A DNA stretch of 64,000 nucleotides, from contig OV884060.1 in assembly GCA_930367215.1 (NCBI GenBank), positions 104,618,151 to 104,682,150 of the forward strand, in the 5' to 3' direction. Each line of letters begins with the position of its first letter. The stretch's first letter is position 1. This DNA comes from Pollenia angustigena. Taxonomy: Eukaryota; Arthropoda; Insecta; Diptera; Polleniidae. The notes under the pieces are model-generated. The model ran no database searches. It had not been told where the DNA came from and was given only the letters and a program-made list of their open reading frames with translations. Shown piece after piece: positions 21,345 to 34,600 of this stretch. The position numbers and the translations under genes were made by a program.

Positions 21345-22437
21345 TAGGGATGCCAATCGGGACTGGTTTTCGCAAATCCCGGGATTCGGGATTTCAAAAC
21401 ATCAAATCCCGGGATTTTTCGGGATCCCACGATTTTTCGGGATATCGGGATTTTTCGGGATTCGGGGTTTTTGAAAATTAGAAGATAAATGCTTTTTATA
21501 GATATTTTTTTAAAAAAAACGTAATTAAAAGCAGTTTACAAGCAAAAGTTTTATAATTATTTGTTATTTTAACGTTAAAGATAATGTTATTTATTACTAA
21601 CATTTAAAAATATTGAAAATTGCGATTTTTTCCTAATTAATAATTGATTTAAATAAAAATATGTTAAAAAAAATAACGTACGATTTCTAACAATGTGTTA
21701 ATTGATTCAACTAAAAAATAATTACCATAAAATCTATATTTTACTCAACTAAATAAAAAAAATTGAATATTGTAATTGAAAAGAGCAAACTTGTATGTAA
21801 TTGATTTATATGTAAGATTCTAATCAAATTTTTGTTAAGTAAATTAGAATCAATAATTCAAATTTGAATTCGAAATTAATTATTTAAATCAATTTATTAA
21901 GTTAACCATAAAAATCTTATTTTAACAAAAAAACATTTTTATACCCACCACAAAGTGGTAGGAATTGTGTAGTGTTTAAAATACACTTCTTAATTTTGTA
22001 AAATCGCTCCATAAATTGCTGTAGTTCCCGTGCCTACTCTCGTACAACACTTTTATATTTCTAACCCTTTGAAGAGTAAAGTTTTAATGCCGAATTTGGT
22101 GCACCAGTGGAATGCTTTGTGCGTTTCAAAAAACATTTTTTTCCTTTATTAATTTTCTTCTTTAATTATTTTCTTCACTTCTCGTTAAAATTTCTTTATA
22201 ATTGTTGGACACGCTTAAAACATACAAAGTTTAACTTTTTTTTTTTGTTTTCAATGACAATATTAACAGAAATAATCAAGTAAATATTAAAGATCAGTCA
22301 TGATGAATTTTTTTTTAATAAAAAAAATTTAAAGCAAGAAGATTTTTTTAACAATTTTGGGATTAACTAAATCCCGAAAATCCCGGGATTGCGAAATTTA
22401 AATCCCGGGATTTTCGGGATCGGGATTGGCATCCCTA
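21345..22437. mobile_element. Non-autonomous hAT element with 8-bp target duplication
   Basis: Ends TAGGGATGCCAATC and GATTGGCATCCCTA are perfect 14-bp inverted repeats, flanked by GTTTCTAT on both sides (21337-21344 and 22438-22445). An 8-bp duplication is the hAT hallmark. Both subterminal regions are packed with CGGGAT / CCCGGGATT motifs in both orientations, likely transposase-binding repeats. The 1,093-bp interior is AT-rich and non-coding. It sits inside the Helitron, and a related Helitron unit at 21216 shows the uninterrupted sequence. Confidence 0.85.
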
Positions 22438-22596
22438 GTTTCTATGTTGGTATGAACAATTTCCGACAAGAAGTGCCATTGAAAATGAATCAAATCGTAA
22501 GCTATGCAATTGATCATGCTTTGATTGTTAGCAAAAAAATGTCTTAAATATTCCAGAAAAAAGAAATTATAAAAAAAATTAATTTTCTCATTCATT

Positions 22597-22917
22597 TTGT
22601 ATGGAGTGCTAAAAGGAAAGTTTAAAGGAGAGGAAGTTCTCATTCCGAGAATTCCAATGATCCTAACCGATATGCCATTCGAGTTTAAACGAATCCAATT
22701 TCCAATTCGTCTCGCATTCGCCATGACAATCAACAAATCCCAAGGGCAATCATTGAGTGTTTGTGGCCTAAATTTGGAGAACGACTGTTTTTTAAACGGC
22801 CAACTCTATGTCGCATGTTCCCGTGTCGGAAAGCCATCCTCGTTGTCAGGTGCGAAAATGAACAACGCACCTGACAACAAAACGAAAAATATTATTTATC
22901 ACAAAGTGCTTCAATGA
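22597..22917 (+). pseudogene. Helitron helicase, C-terminal fragment
   Basis: About 105 codons matching the end of the Pif1-like helicase domain of Helitron RepHel proteins: FPIRLAFAMTINKSQGQS (motif V region), LNLENDCFLNGQLYVACSR (motif VI) and a final TKNIIYHKVLQ before TGA. The opening codon used by the frame is TTG, and no Rep or ATP-binding part precedes it, so this is a remnant. It lies in the Helitron 3' portion, in the right order before the terminal CTAG. Confidence 0.82.
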
Positions 22918-23206
22918 TATTCTCTTAACTTATTCAATAGTTTACTTAGAATTCACATTTTCGTATTTTTTTTTTGTAAATAAAGATAAATTATCTCCAC
23001 CGAATATTACCTGTACCTGATTCTGTACATGTATTTTAAATATACACAAAAACAATACTTTTCTAGGCGAAACAACGTTTGCCGGGTCAGCTAGTTAAAT
23101 ATAAATCAGTTTCAAATAATAAACGATAATGTCTTTCAAATTTTATTTCTTGCCTTGGAAGTAAAATTTACTGTTATTTCAATTTATTTTATTCGAATTA
23201 ATATTA

Positions 23207-23739
23207 TAAAACAAGTAAGAAAGTATAGTCGGTCAAGCCCGACCATATGATACCCTACACCACAGTATTTAAAAACACATAATGCTTATGTGTCCATGCA
23301 AATATGGATTTATCTATGTTTATAAACTTCATGAAAATCGGTTTGAAAGTTTGTGAGAGGCAGAAATCGCCCCCTGCCTCCCCTTGTGGTCCTATTTTTT
23401 AAAAACTGTTTAGAAAATGTGTCCCTATAGATATGGATCTATCTATGTTTTAAATTTCATTAAAACCGGGTTGATAGTTTCTGAGAGGAAGAAATTTCCC
23501 CCTGTCTTCCCTCGTGGTCCTACGATTCGGTCCATTTTCAATAGGCTTGGTCCTTGTGCCAATAAGAACCTATGACCCAAATTTTATTAAATTATCTCCA
23601 AAATTGCGGACATCGTTAGAAAGTGATTCTGAGTAGATCAGTATACTTTAAGGTGGGTATAGGACCACTATTTTAAGGCGTTACATACATCAGCACAAAT
23701 GCATAATACCCTCTCCACTATTGTGGTTTGGGTATAAGT
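23207..23739 (-). repeat. mini-me/DINE-like element, reverse orientation
   Basis: Starts AAAACAAGTAAGAAAGTATA, then GTCGGTCAAGCCCGACCATA and GATACCCTACACC, which is the common dipteran terminus in reverse. It ends with a hairpin around ATACCCTCTCCACTATTGTG. The interior holds two similar units with TATGGAT(T/C)TATCTATGTTT. Non-coding. Confidence 0.6.
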
Positions 23740-23961
23740 ATATTCAAATCAATAGAAAAGCACACAAATTTGTTTTAAAAAAATTTAATTTCAAAGAAAC
23801 AAATTTTTGTTTTTTTCATTATTTTTTATTGAATCTTCGTATATTAAATATGAACTAACAATAATTAATCAAATCTTAGCCTAATACTTTATTTTATGTC
23901 CTGCCAGTGCCAGACAAAATTTTTTTCATCACGGGTTCTGTTCACTTATATACTTAGGTGT

Positions 23962-26454
23962 TTATCGCTCATCTAATTGGGTAAGTGCTGCAGTGTCTCT
24001 TCTTCTTAAGCGAATGTGGCCGCCATGATTTAAAATATTTCGAGCTAGTGGATTTTGGTGTTGTTCATGCCTTTTTAAATATTTTATTGCATATTTTGTA
24101 ATCATAGGTTTAACTAATGGCACATTGAGATCCTTATGAATGTTCGAAGAAGTTTATTTTGGCACCTTTGAATTTTTTCGATATTGGAGGCCGAGGCAGT
24201 GCCCCATCACTGAATACCATAGCAGCAGATTGGCTTTAAGATAGAGTTGTAAAGTAGAAGCTTGCAATCGAGACTAAGGACAGAATTTCTTCCAATAAGC
24301 CAATGAATTTGAATGGTTTAATTTTAATTTGAGTTAATTTTGCCTCTACATGGCATTTCCACTTTAATCGCCGATCCAGATGTATACCGAGATATTTTAG
24401 ATGCGAATGTTGAGGAAATATTTGATTATTGATTGTAATAGGGGGGCAAGATTCCCGGCGCAAAGTGAATGTTATATGTACGCATTTTTGCTCATTGACC
24501 ATTATCCTCCATTGTCTTAACCATATTTCTAGTTGAAATATATGATGCTGTAAGTAACGCGATGCTTCATTACGATTTTCGTGGACGCTTAGAAAAGCTG
24601 TATCGTCTGCAAAGGTTGAAGTTTGTGTGTAGTTGCTTGTTGGCATGTCCGAAGTAAATTTTGCTGGTAAATTTTGCTTCAATTTATGCAATAAGCCTTC
24701 ATGCCAGACCTTACCAAAAGCTTGCGAAACATCGATGAAGAATGCTGAGCAATATTTTTTTTCTTCAAATGCTTTTCTTATGACATTTACTATTCGATGA
24801 GTCTGTTCGATTGTGCTGTGTTTTCTTCTAAATCCGAACTGATGGTTTGGAATACATCTATTTTCACTTAAAATCGGTGTTAATTTTGAAACTAATAATT
24901 TCTCAAACAGCTTTGACATATTTGATAATAAGCTAATAGGCCTATAAGACTCAACTTTTGTATGATCTTTCCCTGGCTTTGGTATCATGGTAACTAAGGA
25001 AACCTTCCATTTTTGAGGATAGTATTCAAGGCGTAAAAAAGCATTAAAAATAACAAGAATAATTTTCTTTGCTATGCGAGGTAGCTCCAAAAGCATTTTA
25101 TTACTGATTTTATCAATACCAGGTGCCTTCTTAGTGTTTAAGTCACAAATAGCCTTTTCGATGTCTCTTATCTCAAATCTGAGGGGAATAGCTGCTCTAG
25201 CAGCAACAGGTGGTAACTCGACCGCAATATTGTGAGATATATTTGGTGTAAATACGTTTTTCAAGTGACTAACAAACAGATTTCCTTTTTCAATATCGTT
25301 TCTTGCCCAACTACCATTCAAGTTTCTTAATGGTGGCTTAGATATAACTGGCCTTTTAAGATTTCTACCTGCACGCCATAATGAGTAGTCAGATTGTCGA
25401 GTTGCATCAAGTTCCTTAAGATATTTTTCTAGAGAAGCCATTTTCTGATTCTGCAGTAACTTTCTTAGCCTTTTTGTGCACTCTTTTAATAAAATCTTAA
25501 GTTGCAGGGATCTGTAAAGTTGCCACTCTCTTCGAACTCTCCTTTTTTCAGTCAAGAGCCGCTCGACATCTGAAGAATATATTTTTAATTTTTTTGGGGG
25601 TAACGCTGGAATGTTAAACAGCTAGTTTAAGATAACTGTCAAAGTTAACAATAGAGAGATCCACATTCTCCGGTGTACTAAGCGGAATATTTTCTGTGCA
25701 ATGGGCACTGAAATTTTTTATATTTTAACCAATTTATTTGTGTGGCTGGCGTCGCTAAGTAACCTGACGGAAATACAATTCTATTTGGGTTCGATATAGT
25801 AACAATTGTAGGTGTGTGGTCGGATGATAATTCTAAGGAAGCTTCAACATGAATCGTTTCTGTGGGGATGATTTTAACCACGCCAAAGTCGATAACATCT
25901 GGAATTTTTTGCTGATCAGTAGGCCAATATGTTAGTTGCCCGCTCGCGACCACATTTAAACCCATTTTAGAGATTGTTTTAAACAAAACACGACCTTTTG
26001 GTGTTATAAGTCGTGACCCCCAGAATGTATTATTTTTAGCGTTATAATCGCCAGCGGCCAAGAAACAGGGTCCTAATGAATTATAATATTTATAATATTG
26101 GCCTTCTGATATGGAAAATCTAGGTGGAGAGTATAAAGAAGAAATTACTATGTTTCGATTTAGCTCTTCAACACAAATTGTCGTTGCTTGCAGATAGTCT
26201 TCACGGTGATCACACATAAGGTAGTGTTTGACTCGGGTTTTTATCAAAATGGCAGAACCTCCACAAGCTCTATCTCGAGGGTCCTTGGTGTCATATAGTG
26301 TGTAACCATTAATTTAAAATGTGTTTCTTGAGGTCAGATGAGTTTCAGAAATCATAATAGCATCAATTAGTTTTTTTTTAGGAAAGTATTCTAGTTCATT
26401 TTTATGTTGGCGGATACCGTTTGCGTTCCAAAAACAAATTTTTAAACAGTTCAT
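23962..26454 (-). pseudogene. Jockey-like ORF2: endonuclease and reverse transcriptase
   Basis: Start ATGAACTG at 26454 (MNCLKICFWNANGIRQHKNE). The endonuclease domain shows SSLYSPP, LAAGDYNAKNNTFWGSR and LSSDHTPTIV. The reverse transcriptase shows KAPGIDKISNKMLLELP, YRPISLLSNMSKLFEKLL, NHQFGFRRKHSTIEQTHRIV and FFIDVSQAFGKVWHEGL (motif A; the second D of the usual AFDKVW is G). An in-frame deletion then joins LPAKF to TSDMP, losing about 60 residues including the PQGS motif. STFADDTAFLS (catalytic FADD) and LKYLGIHLDRRLKW follow. Frameshifts near 25650 and 24150-24230 break it. The true C-terminus (LNVPLVKPMITKYAIKYLKR ... ALTQLDER) ends at 23962. Confidence 0.8.
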
Positions 26455-27771
26455 GGTTTGTTAAGTACAGCTTGCAATAACATCGCATTGCATTCTAAGA
26501 ATTTCCTGCATTTACCCATTGTGTTTGTAAAATTATTTACTGTTTGCACTAATGTTTCCATGGTTTTTTCTAGACGACTTAAATAAGAAACTGGAGTTTT
26601 ATCATTACTTGGCGAGACACCTTGCATTGGCACATGGTTTGATTTTAGGACGTTAGCATAAGAGGTTCTGTTATTATTAGGCTGCAGAGCCTGTATGTCA
26701 TTAGTGGTTACTTAATTTGTTACCTGAATTTGGGGAGGATTAGTTTTCGGTCAAACCGACCTCTTGATGATATTATATACAGGGCATCCTCTATAATTGG
26801 CAGTGTGATTACCGCCACAGTTGCTACATTTTTTTTAACGTTGGGGTCGGTTTTAGACTTATCGCAAAGAACTGTGCCATGTAATTCACCACATACTACG
26901 TAAACAGAGGGTAAATAGCAGTATGCCTTAGTATGACCATACTCTTGACAGTTTAAACATTGAACGGGACAATTTCTTTTGTGCGGCTCTTCTATAGTTA
27001 TTCTTCTGTAGAGAATATATTTTAAATTGTAAATAGGATGTGTTTCTTTTTTTTAAAGTTTTACGTCGCCGGGTTCAAACTCCACTCGAAACAGTGGTTG
27101 GGGAATTTTTTCTCTATTTTTAATATTTACTACATGTTTTACCTTGAAGCCTTTTTCTTCTAGGAATGTTTTTACCACTTCTGGGTCCACACATGAGTCA
27201 ATACCCTTAATCACTACCTGTAAACCTTTACTGCTTTTCAGTTGGTAGGTATTAAAGTTTTTTTTAAGTGTTTCAAAGTTGTTTATTATTTTGCGAAAAT
27301 CATTCTCATGATTGACTTGTATTTTTGTCTCGTTTATACTTCCACGCTTGATTTTTCACCTATCACCGATATCAAACTCTTTATGAGCTCATTTGAATTT
27401 TGCTCCCTAAGATATATCGGGGGAGGCTTGGTCGATTTTATGACGTTTGGTGCTTCAGAGGATTCATCCTCCAGAATTGCAAAACGATTTTGAGAATTAA
27501 TTTTATCAAAAGATGGTACTTTTGAGGCCGAAGCAACTGCTGCAGAGGTAGGGCTGCGTCCCCGTTTAAGCACTGTTATGTACCTGTCCATACCAACTTG
27601 TACTGTAGGCTTTTGACAACTTTTTACAGAGGGGTTTTCCTTTGCATTTGTGTTTGAGTTCATGGTATCATTTCCCACTAAATTTGTTTTTGACGTCACG
27701 GCAATACTTGCTGGCCTGGCAACACTTGTCACCAAGTCTAGTTGTAGTTTTTTTAATGAGTCACTATCCAC
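26451..27771 (-). pseudogene. Jockey-like ORF1 (gag)
   Basis: The N-terminal part (27771-27334) is open. It starts at GTG and includes KRGRSP, NRFAILEDES and KPPPIYLREQNSNELIKSL. The middle is broken by frameshifts. Near 27060-26780 it carries the gag zinc-knuckle region, including a CxxCxxxxHxxxxC-type CSNCGGNHTANYRGCPVY. The C-terminal frame (26633-26451) ends LLQAVLNKP and overlaps the ORF2 ATG. The protein would coat LINE RNA in a ribonucleoprotein particle. Confidence 0.75.
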
Positions 27772-27908
27772 CGTTTGTGTAAATACCGAGGGCGAGAGGA
27801 AACGTGTATGAATAATTGGCTTAGCCGTTAGGTAGTTAATATTATTTTGTTTTGTTTATTTCTGCATTATTTTCATTTGCATGAACTAACACGTAAACGT
27901 TTCTTTCA

Positions 27909-28560
27909 TTATACCCTTCACCACAATTAGTTGTGAAGAGGGTATATTAAGTTTGTCATTCCGTGTGAAACTTTTTTATTATTTATCTTAGACCCCATAA
28001 AGTATATATGTATATTCTGGGTCCTTGAGTAATTCTAAGTCGATGTGGCCATGTCCGTCTGTCTGTCCGGCTGTCCGTCTGTTGAAAACACGCTCACTTT
28101 CGAACAACTCAAAACAAATGAACAAACTTGGTGCCAAATTGCTTATAGTTATCCTAAGCAGTTTGGGATTGAAATCCAGCAAAATCGATTCAGTAGGACC
28201 AGAGCTATGAATCAAAATGTGGAACCACCACCTAAAAAAAAATGATAATTTTGTTAGAAAAAATAATATAAATGCTGGAACAAGGCACGATATGAAATAA
28301 GATTTTGCAAAAATTTGTTTTATTTGACTGGAAATCACGCTGTTAAAGTTCGTGAAGATCCGTCCATAATTTACCCTAGGCCCCATATAAACCCTACTAC
28401 CGGAAAACAGTTTAGTCGCCTAAAACCATAATTAATAACATATCGTCACAGTTTAAGATAATAATAACATCATACAGATATTACTCCTTAAACATTCGAA
28501 CTGTCGGTGGAGGGTATCAAAGATTTGGCACAGCCGAATAAAGCACTCTAACTTGTTTTG
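27909..28560 (+). repeat. mini-me / DINE-like element (right copy)
   Basis: Counterpart of 493-1143, with the same hairpin, GTCY run and CTCTAACTTG end. It has one extra A near 28240. Confidence 0.7.
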
Positions 28561-29235
28561 TCTTAGTGTTGTTTCACTGTTCGTACTCATGCAAAGAGTT
28601 GTTTTTGTTTTTAACCGTTTTGCTTTGCTTTTAACGACCACCTAAAAAAATTTTGTTACAAAAAATAACATAAATGCTGGAATAAGGCACGGAATGAGAT
28701 AAGATTTTGCAAAAAATTTTTTTTTATCGGACTGGAAATCACGCTGTTAAATTTCGTGAAGATCCGTCCATAATTTACCCTAAGCCCCATATAAACACCA
28801 CTCCCGGAAAACAGTTTAGTACGCCTAAAACCGTAAAAAATAACGCTAGCGTAACAAAATTTGGTACGTCACAGATTTTTAGGACTAGAAATGACACTGG
28901 GAAATTTCGTGACGATCGGTCAATAATTTACCTTAGGCCCCATATAAACCCTACTACCGGAAAACAGTTAAGTACGCCTAAAACCGTAAAAAATAATGCA
29001 ATCATCGCAGTTTTATAGGACTATAAATGATACTGTGAAATTTCGTGAAGATCGGTACATAATTTACCCTAGGCCCCATAGCAACGCTACTCCCGGAAAA
29101 CCATAATTAATAACAAATCGTCATAGTTTAAGATAATAATAACATCATACAGATAATCCTCCTTAAACATTCGAGCTGTCGGTGGAGGGTATCAAAGATT
29201 CGGCACAGCCGAATATAGCACTCTAACTTGTTTTT
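28561..29235 (+). repeat. Second partial mini-me-type unit (right copy)
   Basis: Counterpart of 1144-1835. It lacks 17 bp within the third internal tandem unit, so the long frame seen there in the left copy ends early. This supports reading the frame as non-coding. Confidence 0.6.
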
Positions 29236-30564
29236 TGTCGATAGTCTAAGAATGATGTCGACCAACTATCGTTCCGAATCAAAAAATTTGCGTTAGAATG
29301 GCATCGATTTGTTTTTGAACCAGACGAGCTTAAGGAAGGCATTATTGTTAAAATACCTAAGAAAGGTGACTTAACAAATTGCAACAACTGGCGGGGAGTC
29401 ACTTTACTAAGCATGTTGAATAAAGTCTTATCTCACGTTATAAACAAAAGGTTAACTGACAAATTAATGCCAAATCTGAGAAAACAACAGGCTGGATTTT
29501 GCCCTAAAAAGCCATGCGTTGACCATATAAACTCTTTGAGAGTAATCGTAGAGCAGTCAGTTGAATGGAGGTCGCCTCTATATATTATATTTATTGATTT
29601 TGAGAAGGCATGGGGTACCACGTAAACTCATCCAACTAATCAAAAGTATGTACACTGGGGCAAGCTGCCGAATTCTACACGATGGCATGCGTTCGCCAAG
29701 GGTGTGTGATGTCTCCGCTCCTGTTTAATAAAGTGCTGGATAGTGTAATGCACCAGGCAATGATGGGAAATCGCGGTATCGTATGGGGGCTGAACGAAAG
29801 GCTTGAAGACCTCGAATACGCAGACGATATATGCCTTCTCTCTCATAGCTATACAGACATGGACGCACAACTAAGACGTCTTACCTACATATCAGAGAAA
29901 GCCGGATTGAGAATCAATATTAAAGAGACCAAAGTTATGAGAATAAATTGTGAAAACTCGAATCCCTTTCTAATATATAATGAAATATTAGAAAAAGTTG
30001 AAATATTCTGTTACCTCGGAGCTGTAATAAATCGAACTGGTGGATCGAGTGAAGACATTGTAGGCCGAATAAAAAAGGCCACACAATCCTTCGGCCAGCT
30101 CAGTAAAGTATGGAAATCGTTCTCATTATCACGCCGCGTTAAAATCAACATTTTCAACACTAATGTAAAGTCAACCCTTTTATATGGATGCGAAACTTGG
30201 AACGCTGCCTCCCGAGACATTAACACATTGTTTCCGAAGAGTTTTACGAATCTTCTGGTCAAGAACCATCTCAAACAACAATATGTGGGCTGAAACACTT
30301 CAAATACCGTTGTGTGTAGAAATTCAGAAGAGAAAGTGGAACTGGATTGGACACACACTCCGTAAGCCACAGTCCGATCTTGCCAGGAATGATATCAAAT
30401 GGAACCCGCAGGGAAGTCGCAGAAGAGGCCGAATAGCACATACATGGCGTAGGCAAATTGATAGCGAGGCTAAAAAAATGCACAAAAGCTGGAGTGAAGT
30501 TAAAACTATTGCGATGAACAGATCTGAATGGAAGAAGTTTGTTGAGGCCCTATGCTCCTTATAG
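29236..30564 (+). pseudogene. Truncated RTE-like reverse transcriptase (right copy)
   Basis: Same fragment as 1836-3211: NWRG finger, RQGCVMSPLLF, YADDICLLSH and the WIGHTLRKP C-terminal block. In this copy a 47-bp deletion after FIDFEKA (near 29611) removes the rest of motif A and shifts the frame, in addition to the shared frameshifts near 29683 and 30215. The left copy is therefore closer to the ancestral state here. Confidence 0.75.
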
Positions 30565-30573
30565 GATCGAGGG

Positions 30574-30574
<1 letters not shown>

Positions 30575-30625
<51 letters not shown>

Positions 30626-30635
30626 TATATATATA
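30575..30635. repeat. AT microsatellite (right copy), expanded
   Basis: About 60 bp of (AT)n against about 38 bp in the left copy. Same position, after the LINE stop codon. Confidence 0.9.
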
Positions 30636-31613
30636 CTAGTGATTACCTACAAATAGGTTGAAAAATAAGTAGTTAGTAGTTAGTAGTCAGTTAAAAAGTC
30701 ATGCAAAGATGGCCAATTGACAACTGCCTATGACATGCCTATGTTAAAATAATGAGTCGTCGACAAGGAAAAAGTCACTTAATCAACTAGATGTGGTTAT
30801 TAAAAAACCAGTTTGAAGTTAGTTATAAATGTGTTTGACTTCCTACAGGGTTTTTTTCTATGTGAATAAATAAATAACACAGGAGCACATTTTTCAACTT
30901 AAAAATCTTGAACCAATTGACACCGCCAAAATCTGGCAGCTTATGATGGTAGAAGAAAAACCCTAGCTGGGGTTTGAATTATTAGCTAAGGTTTTTTTTA
31001 AATATATTTTCCTACGGAAAATTTTAAGCTCTTAATCAGATAAAATCAAAAAAACAACAACATCTTACTTACTCTAAACAGCAAAACTGTCAAAAAAGAT
31101 AAATTTCTCTAAGATTTCACTGTGCTAGTTGAAAAAATAGACAAGCCGGGCACAACCGTTTTTTTATGTTAGCTCTTGTTTTCGAGATGTATGGTTATTT
31201 AAAAAATGGAGGAGGTTGCGCAACATTCAGTTTATTCAGTTCAGTTCAGTTTATATAAATTACTAAAAAAAACTGAAATTCCACAATAAAATTTTCTAGA
31301 TAAGTCAAATGTATGACCAACCCCACTTTATTTTTCATCTCAATCATTTTTTTCTAATATGTAACATTTTCTGCTGTATAGTTTCCAAATGTGACTTGGT
31401 GTAGTTTATCTCCCACCTGCAGAGTTAAAAAATATGAATTTTTAAACAAATAAATTGAAATCTTTTCCTTCAGTGTACACGTCAAGGTTAGTTTAGATTA
31501 GGTTAAGAAGGGTTGTGTGCGGTCCATTGTGAATCCCTTCAATGAAATATAAGATAAGATAAGAGGAAGTGAAAAGTAGAGAAAAGGAAGTACGAGATAG
31601 ACGGAAAATTAGA
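30636..31613. other. Non-coding spacer (right copy)
   Basis: Counterpart of 3261-4240 with the same foldback-family relic. No gene seen. Confidence 0.5.
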
Positions 31614-31633
31614 AAGTAGGACCAATACCCCCC

Positions 31634-34600
31634 TTACAGTCCCCTCAACAGAAACAGCCGCGTTATTTCCCTGACAAACCCTAGTAGATCGGCCGGATTA
31701 CATCCAGCTATACACCCCAGTTCGTCGTGAAACTTATCTCCTAGCCACTTCCGCCAGAGATCCTGCGTCCTAGGACAATGGCACAGTACATGCTCGATCG
31801 TCTCTAACTCCTCCGAATCCCATTTGCTCGTAAAAGCCCTAACAGGACAATGACCCGTCAAGAACCCCACAAGTGTTCTAAGACCACCCCTATCCAATCC
31901 CAGTAGAACCCTGGTTGCCCCCGCGTCCAATCTGGGCCATAGTGCCCTAGACACCCTGCAATCCATTCTGTCCCTCCAGGATCGGTCAACGTCATCACGG
32001 AATTTCTCCCGTATCACCCCATAGTAGTAACATAGGGGGGGCTTTACCCCCTGTCCCTTACCACTAAGTCGAGACTCGAACCCCCTCTCGCGAGTTCGTC
32101 CGCCAACTCATTCCCATCAACCATGCACCGGCACTAGTGCCGGTTTCCATCTTGTATCCATCCGTAAATACTGCCCACCCCTCAAACAGTTTATTGGATC
32201 CACTCCAGATTTCCCTATCCGGGAATTCCACTGGTGGCTTAACACCGAAGTCCAGAGTCGTAGTCCTATGATCCGAAATTCTCTCAAGAATATTACCCCG
32301 ATCAAGCAGACCCACCTCGTACAAGATTCTCGTGAGATCATCCCGCCTAGGTCTAACTAAGGAAGACTCGTAAAGTCTAAGTAACTTCCTAGCAGCCACA
32401 CTCCTCACATAATGCTCAATAGGGGATAGATATAGTAGGATGTCCAGCGCTGCCTGTGGAGTGCTGCTCCTTGCACCCGTGATGCCCAGAGATGCACTCC
32501 TTTGAACCTTGCTAAGCATCTTCCTATAGCTATCCACACTCAACGCGCCCCACCAAACAGTGCATCCACAGGTAAGTATAGGCCTAACCACCGATGTGTA
32601 AATCTGGCCTCAGACCCCAGTTCTTACCGATGGAGTTCCTGCATGTGTAGTAGGCATTGAGTCCCCTTCTCATCCTCTCCTGAGTATTTCCCTTCCAAGA
32701 CAGTTTGCAGTCCAGAAAGTTACCCAAGTATTTTGCACCGTCCGATAGAGGCAACTCGACACCATCTAACACTGGCCCCCTAAATCCCTCTATCCTGTAC
32801 CTTCTGGTAAATAGCACCAGCTCAGTCTTCACCGGGTTAACACACAGTCCCCTGACCTTTGCCCATGCCGAGAGTTCGCCCAACATCACCTGCATAATTT
32901 CCCCGATCGTGGAGAGAAATTTTCCCTTGACCAGCAGAACTATGTCATCCGCATAGGCAACAACTTTCTTGCCCATGGAATCAAATGACCTGAGAATCCC
33001 GTTGCCCGCAAGCAACCACAGTAGAGGCGATAGAACCCCCCTGTGGTGTCCCCCTGGTAACCCTCCTCCTTATCACCTGATCCCCAATGCTCGAGTTTAT
33101 AATCCTACTGCTAAGCATGCAGACTATCCACTCTACCAGAAAGTCCTTAACTCCCAGCTCCATTAATGAATCTCCAATCGCCTCAATCCTAATGTTATTA
33201 AAGGCTCCTTCTATATCCAAAAACGCGGCGAGAGTATATTCCTTATTCCTCAGACCGTGCTCAATATAACCCACCACCTCATGTAACGCACTCTCAACAG
33301 ATTTACCCTTCAGGTAGGCGTGTTGAGCGTTGCTAATAAGGCGGGTCCCAATATTACTCCTGAGATAGAAATCTACTAGTCTCTCGAGAGTCTTCAACAG
33401 GAATGAAGACAGACTAATAGGTCTAAAATCCCCCGGTTTCGAGTGGCCCGCTTTACCAGCCTTGGGTATGAAAATCACCCTGACCTCTCTCCATCCCCTA
33501 GGCAGAAACCTCCTACTGAGGCATTTCCTGAAAATGTCCACCAGCAGAAATGATGCATCGTCCGGGATGTTGCAAAGCATGGCCGGAAAAATGCCATCCG
33601 GACCCGGTGATTTATATGGGTCGAAAGTATTGACCGCCCACGCCAGCTTCTCCCTTGTGACCATTTCCTCGACGCAAGCGGACGTATGATCCGATGTCAT
33701 GGACATGACGTCCCACTGACCGTCTTCCATACCACCGGTTTCCCTGCACCCGGGAAAGTGCGTCTCCATAAGTAAGGTTAGGGTCTCAGAGCTAGACTCA
33801 GTCCATGAGCCGTCATTCCTTTGGATGTAACCCAGGGCCTTAGGGTCCTTAGATAAAATCCGTCGGAATCTTGACAACTCGTTGACATTATCGATGAACG
33901 CACAAAATTGCATCCATGATAGTCGCTTTGCTCTTTTCAGATCCGCCTTATACCTGTTGAACTAAACCCTGTGATTGTTCCAATCATCTGGTGCTCTCGT
34001 AAGCTTGGCCCTATTAAACAGTCTCCTCACCGTAGACCTTTGAACATGAAATTCCCTGGTACACCATTTAGGCTGTTTTCGCCAGCCCGGAAACGTAACC
34101 GGCCAGGACTGCTCATAGCTTTCCCTTAGAAGATGAGTGAACCTGTTCACTACCCCCTCCAGATCCGTCGGCAGCAAGTCGCCCAAGGCCTGTTGCGCCA
34201 ACCCAGTTCGGACCCCTTCCTTGAAGGAGTCCCATTTTGTGCCCCTCGGGTTCCTGAACGGAGCAGCCCTAGGTAGGTCAAAATTCAGTGTGAAGGTAAT
34301 ACGACTATGGTCTGAAAATGTACAGTCCGTTGCCACCCTCCAATCAACAACAATTTGCTCGCGACGGTTTACTAATGTCAGATCTATCACTGCCTGCCTA
34401 TCTTTATTTCTGAACGTCGGCGTGTTACCCATATTACAGACAATAAGATTGTTAGTAGTTATAAAATCAATCATTAACTCACCTCTTTTGTTAATATCGG
34501 CACTCCCCCATTGGCTGTGATGAGCATTGGCATCGCAGCCCAATACAATGATTGCACCTCTCCTCCTTGCATATGCCGTTAGTTGCCGCACCTCTGTGCC

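Larger units (their letters stand above)
20884..23093 (+). mobile_element. Decayed Helitron
   Basis: The AT-rich 5' end is followed by AAGAACGGCTGGACCGATTT, a phrase typical of Helitron 5' regions. Degenerate tandem units of about 120 bp follow (each with AATTAAATCGTAAACT-like and ATCATGCTATGATCTT-like parts). A helicase C-terminus lies at 22597-22917. The 3' end reads GTTTGCCGGGTCAGCTAG followed by T, matching the CTRR-T terminus of Helitrons. The exact 5' base is ambiguous because it abuts the previous element. A hAT element is inserted at 21345-22437. Most of Rep and the helicase is missing. Confidence 0.72.
23750..27830 (-). mobile_element. Jockey-like non-LTR retrotransposon, decayed
   Basis: Minus-strand LINE with ORF1 (gag), ORF2 (endonuclease plus reverse transcriptase) and a T-rich end at 23770-23830 that fits the complement of a poly-A tail. 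The ORF1 stop and ORF2 start share ATGA at 26451-26454, the usual Jockey arrangement. Both ORFs are broken. The head of this element is also the left edge of each copy of the large duplication, as seen in this window. Confidence 0.75.

Noticed and set aside
22398..22736. 112-codon minus-strand ORF
   Set aside because: Antisense shadow of the Helitron helicase frame and the hAT right end.
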